From Syntrophomonas sp. UBA4922 (GTDB lineage Bacteria > Bacillota > Syntrophomonadia > Syntrophomonadales > Syntrophomonadaceae): a DNA stretch of 17,399 bases. The first letter of the stretch is position 1. Each line of letters starts with the position of its first letter. The notes under the pieces were generated by a model. It made no database searches, was not told where the DNA came from, and saw only the letters and a program-made list of their open reading frames with translations. Shown here one piece after another: positions 15,901-17,399 of this stretch. The stretch is taken from the NCBI GenBank assembly GCA_002398825.1, contig DHBS01000040.1:59177-76575 (forward strand), given 5' to 3'. A program made the translations under genes and the position numbers.

Positions 15901-16139
15901 TTGAAGCTCAATTCTATCAGGGTGTAAATCAAAGCAGGGTTGATAATCTCTCCGGCAGTTTCGCATTATTGCTATCATACGATCAGTATAAAGCACAGCT
16001 GCGCCAGTTAAGAACGGTCATGCCCTGCCGCCTGGATACCTATCAGGGGGCCTGGGTACCGCTGGAGGCTGAATTCGCCGGGGGATGGATCAGCCTTGAT
16101 AGTTTGGGAACATACGGCATGATCGGAAAGAGGGGGTAG
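9942..16139 (+). CDS. Giant secreted IPT/TIG-repeat surface protein with FN3-like and C-terminal beta domains
   Basis: A 2065-aa exported protein. The signal peptide has a basic start, a hydrophobic core (about 14-31) and probable cleavage after PLQA (38). Residues 39-350 are unassigned and beta-rich. About ten IPT/TIG-like (immunoglobulin-like, plexin-type) units follow, starting near 353, 511, 654, 742, 977, 1082, 1226, 1425, 1544 and 1637. The typical opening is ITxxxPxxGxxxGG...VxIxGxxF, as in ITAIEPDQGSTQGGYTIDIK (980-999). Several units carry long inserts, and unit 6 has an EF-hand-like acidic loop. An FN3-like domain spans 1771-1859. The C-terminus (1875-2063) resembles the beta domain often found before SLH repeats, but no SLH or LPXTG anchor is visible. 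Probable role: adhesion or cell-surface structure, from architecture only. The ribosome site AGGAGG (9931-9936) is 5 bases from ATG. Confidence 0.9.
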   Translation: MQDRSLRKATHIKIAIRVLVGLIVFLSFFSYGLKPLQAFDPQNYSIDTITVFKVYNAERQLEQRRVLITGQYLKDASVGMITSSGYQELKDRINNSEGLLQFNINQDQTGNYLVIEGLSIALNEGAMPGLSGVNRKVRVGLDDLHISGTNLSTVKYTPGLSAGYEHEGAYTALDKGCFDSDSEVAIPKPGGALGLQNLIFEKTETSSYELRPGINRTVEITIKHTYLNQFRFVQDISVQGLEMYPNRGEAGSKLIFQAPHPQLNTYEVFFLKNIDGTDPYTSVNQGKNRTFQSNVNHMDILTVEVPNLPVGEYYVVLTNPVAFGFDPMNQVVQELIVGQPQYQKYTVIDANIKSVILSVQPASGPDTGSRVTISGQFFGTLNIPEFVPDETTILTPDPPVNSKELLLTYGPGTYRGTPIKEVQRKLKVIIGDQATFLPRADGSGYEVSFNADLDIITVHSAQVADAVTDPRKDVVVETETILTRADDKTIVFTERASLSNGYTYIPSKIQPQIVSMSPDRIQVIASGGHYVVPEDRMAAITGNNFAVTRFIDAQGQEILRYPILELGPELLLDKNTQPELYVRVFDKNGREVDGTEGNELGTRILFMIPADSSLNTLGKNYLKVTNPIKNSPHPGLSAQRPDFISFVNPEASRQPVITGVNPDAITVDGGESIEIAGSNFMSGVKVFIDGWEISPISRQEDGKRITLQAPSGREGETQLQVMNPEGAMDTALFTYVLTYTNPKISGFAPKLGKTGTLVMVKGDNFLKPEPSSGESSPLKLIGTRVMMEGREINQYNRDPVTNKIELQNYVNNEQPLLRIQSGGGASYLELADYYQAVLLQANSPGKELFTLDKAHNGEITLSNGSDLTYKLEVNPDKQVEAVLSNGFRALLTLSGSSWEIAGSPPLRLDIKTLYQVNSSNHFTGKRVEVVDSETLLFTVPVLEADGYYDLTVINPDTKKDSRVDEAGFYYYKMPLSRPEITAIEPDQGSTQGGYTIDIKGREFEDNGNTKVKVFINGMEIKAADTQVNSSGDMITVKVPAYPGDLRQDKSTDRLTVPVVIVNPDGGSAGVKQGFTYVVPSSHPFITALTPSKGSGVGQEVVEITGSDFRYFEPYDDANRNQIRDPNEPFSDLNHNNRWDSEIDIDDPLTDWRAPVALNHSQYDHYYDSPILPRIYFGQERARIVEFARGYVKVLTPSAAAGTAKVYLLNNDAGISNTVNYSYEALTPRITSLVPAQGPKQGRQYLEMFGSGFANTAITVLHDGSIETLNMPAVRFGSIDNRSIPSDQPNSGRIDNGLATVQLAGGLTVEYQAGNTLKLRVEEKGHVFEQVYSYDDTPVYIDLGQLRLQGDENTSYGGYELLKVSVEERRLVVERGYAPQVEMLSGRQLAVKTPSYYTIGVVAVRLYNPDGSQAQAQYEYKNPDSHPQIVNITRDGNEPQVITIGGQSRRILKMDYRSRAVISVLGQDFREGARIQVGDLFNIESKDIDYELPGKLSFVMPLAAETAVGNLYRVVVVNQDGGTAASDQIPGETSIYLQFTSGESSPGLTSLSPAMGPASGGTAVLIAGSDFRSSIDGYDDSLEVYFGSVKVPDGDVSLLDYKTCRVITVPGSPGTVDVKLENPDGTVAGLAGAYTYISEPEVATVWDSAGNTRITELSILGGQQITIKGSGFLPGAVVIFNPVLAESASAAAGSPLYRTVGRTVEGRNVRESEPFYLQSGQAVAAQVLSPDTLLVTAPGGAIGSGGLLVKNPDGGASDILELPYDLPSLPSPGEVTAEIIHDSYADCDRYIKVHWTLVKDASQYEIYVLIDNEREYIGSTRLTSFVYQSLKPNRSYQFVVTAVGDFGSSPPSMKSNRVRTGSQAGNPDSDGSPGEYSQTVRKGNQVFYSIGTRDDSRGWFLDLTQGQLAGATEVEVAIPAALISRNSSSDLRIRGRDFEISISPAVFNTHQVRTAARQDDAGIRLKIAPAAPQTGAVSGNLLSTPYSIEAQFYQGVNQSRVDNLSGSFALLLSYDQYKAQLRQLRTVMPCRLDTYQGAWVPLEAEFAGGWISLDSLGTYGMIGKRG
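13284..13370 (+). other. EF-hand-like calcium-binding insert in the IPT/TIG protein
   Basis: Codes residues 1115-1143 of the giant secreted protein. Two acidic loops follow one another: D1116-N1118-N1120-D1124-E1127 (DANRNQIRDPNEPF) and D1131-N1133-N1135-W1138-D1139-E1141 (DLNHNNRWDSE). This DxNxN...D..EPF...DLNxN..WD pattern is a recurring calcium-binding type in secreted proteins. It interrupts IPT unit 6 right after its opening strands. Metal binding is inferred, not shown. Confidence 0.55.
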
Positions 16140-16144
16140 GGGTT

Positions 16145-17399
16145 ATGGTTAAACGGATAGCAATCTTTATGATGGCATTGATGCTGCTGTCTGCCGGGGG
16201 GGTTCAAGGAGCCTGGGCGGCAGATACCGTGGTTGTAATCGAAGGTTATTTGATGGAATTGAATCCCCAGTCCGATTCCGGGGCCGCCAACCTCCGGGTT
16301 GAGGATTATTCCGGGGCTCTCTACCGCTTGTCGGTGCCTGACCCGGCGCCGTTTGCCATCGACGGCATCCCCGTTGGCTGGGCTGATCTGCAACCCGGAC
16401 TGGAGGTGATCGTGGCTGCTGAAGGTTCGCGATTAATCAGCCTGGAGGCTTTTTCCACCCCTCATCCGGGATATATAGCTCCGGGAAGCCTGACCGTAAT
16501 AGGGCTGGTTACTGCTGTTGACCGAGATCAAATCACGGTTATGGAGGATACCGGTCTGGAGGGGCATTATACTTTAGCTCCTTTTACCACCGTCACCAAG
16601 AACGGAGTGGCGTTGCCTTTAAATGCTTTATATGTGGGCGACCGGGTTATACTCCATTTTGACGACCTCGACAGTGCATTGATCAGCCGCATGGAAATTG
16701 AAGGCAAATCCATTCTGGTCAGCCAGCTGTATCGTGCCACCTTGCAACTGGTTAATCCACTGGAAGGCATATTGTCCTGTTCAGAAGTGGAAGCCTTCCA
16801 TAACGGGACCTGGCAGCCTGCCCAATCGGCCAGGTCTTTTGCCTATAGCGGTGACCTCCCCGTATATTTGAGCGGGCACCGGATCATGACCGCCAATCTG
16901 AAATACTACCGCGGTAAAACCGTGTACCTTTTGACCAAACAGGTTATGGGACAGGAAAAAATCGAGCGGCTGATCCTTAAAGGTCATACCGAGTACACCT
17001 ATAATGGCCGCCTTGATCGGGTGAACTTTTTTAGCGGGGAGTTTGAGTTAAATCAGAAAAATTTCATGATGGGTGAAGGCACCGTCATAATAAAGGACGG
17101 ACGCCTGCAGGATAAAAGCGTGCTCAGCAGCGGGAGCAGCGCCCTGGTCATTGCTGACAGCTGGCTGGGGCAGTCCTTGAGCAACATCGTCTGCATATTT
17201 GACCAGGCTCTCAACAATTCCAGCCTGGGCCAGCAAAGGCTGTATTACGGGCGTATCGACCTGATTACCGAGGACAGCTTGTGGCTTAAAAATCCATATC
17301 AGCTGCAGAATAATCTATTTGCAGATGCCGGAGATGAGGTGCAGCTTTATTATGGCAGCGACAGTCGGGTTTATGACACCGAAACAGGCGACTGGCTGG
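16145..17399 (+). CDS. Secreted beta-repeat protein, partial (runs off the window)
   Basis: The reading frame from ATG at 16145 is open for 418 codons to the window end; I checked every codon for stops. It starts 5 bases after the IPT/TIG stop codon, and the ribosome site (AGGGGG, 16131-16136, or AGGGG, 16138-16142) lies inside or across that stop, so translational coupling is likely. The signal peptide has VKR, a hydrophobic core to about residue 18, and probable cleavage after GAWA (25). The mature part is made of related beta-rich units of about 70-80 residues: 30-102, 116-187 and about 198-278, with looser ones after. The shared pattern is G-x-V-x-x-V...I-T-V...L-x-x-G-x-x-V-I...I-S-x-x-E. 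I do not recognise a named family; it resembles DUF5666-type repeats seen in Firmicutes surface proteins. The C-terminus, where an anchor might be, is not in view. Confidence 0.85.
   Translation, partial: MVKRIAIFMMALMLLSAGGVQGAWAADTVVVIEGYLMELNPQSDSGAANLRVEDYSGALYRLSVPDPAPFAIDGIPVGWADLQPGLEVIVAAEGSRLISLEAFSTPHPGYIAPGSLTVIGLVTAVDRDQITVMEDTGLEGHYTLAPFTTVTKNGVALPLNALYVGDRVILHFDDLDSALISRMEIEGKSILVSQLYRATLQLVNPLEGILSCSEVEAFHNGTWQPAQSARSFAYSGDLPVYLSGHRIMTANLKYYRGKTVYLLTKQVMGQEKIERLILKGHTEYTYNGRLDRVNFFSGEFELNQKNFMMGEGTVIIKDGRLQDKSVLSSGSSALVIADSWLGQSLSNIVCIFDQALNNSSLGQQRLYYGRIDLITEDSLWLKNPYQLQNNLFADAGDEVQLYYGSDSRVYDTETGDWL

Noticed and set aside
1..17399. CRISPR array, transposase-bearing insertion sequence, prophage or toxin-antitoxin pair
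   Set aside because: I looked for regularly spaced repeats, transposase motifs and small overlapping gene pairs and saw none. The only repeats are the three non-coding elements and protein-domain repeats.

Overview
The window reads like a chromosomal segment of a Gram-positive, probably anaerobic, clostridial-type bacterium. This is an inference. It rests on consistently strong AGGAGG-type ribosome sites, some TTG/GTG start candidates, an adjacent htrA-rlmH pair and a WalJ (YycJ) nuclease-like gene (both typical of the Firmicutes walRK neighbourhood), a lipoprotein with a Gram-positive-style lipobox, and a cytosolic Rossmann-fold chemoreceptor of a kind known from Clostridia. Base composition looks close to half GC, but I did not compute it. 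No tRNA, rRNA, CRISPR array, transposase or phage gene is visible.

Left part (1-5700): a partial intergenic repeat with a terminator is followed by htrA (membrane-anchored serine protease), rlmH (23S rRNA methyltransferase), a soluble NAD(P)-binding/PAS-like/MCP fusion, msrA, a small unknown helical protein on the minus strand, and a zinc-ribbon plus RDD membrane protein. Three copies of one structured intergenic element of about 150 bp lie at 1-64 (cut by the window edge), 3427-3576 and 5522-5671. Each ends in a terminator-like hairpin whose sequence is specific to that locus. In the two complete copies the same hairpin also stands just before the element, so the element sits between duplicated terminator stems. 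Its internal stems show compensatory changes between copies. This is the most unusual structure in the window.

Middle part (5700-8650): a small secreted lipoprotein on the minus strand with a long, structured leader; walJ on the plus strand; then a hotdog-fold thioesterase and a cyclophilin (ppiB) on the minus strand. These look like ordinary housekeeping or accessory genes.

Right part (8650-17399): a plus-strand cluster that looks like a surface module. A membrane-anchored HD-GYP protein (probable cyclic-di-GMP phosphodiesterase) is followed by a 2065-residue secreted protein made of about ten IPT/TIG-like domains with an EF-hand-like insert, an FN3-like domain and a C-terminal beta-rich region. 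Five bases after its stop begins another secreted beta-repeat protein, cut by the window edge and still open after 418 codons. The last two genes are very likely translationally coupled. Whether the HD-GYP enzyme regulates them is only suggested by position.
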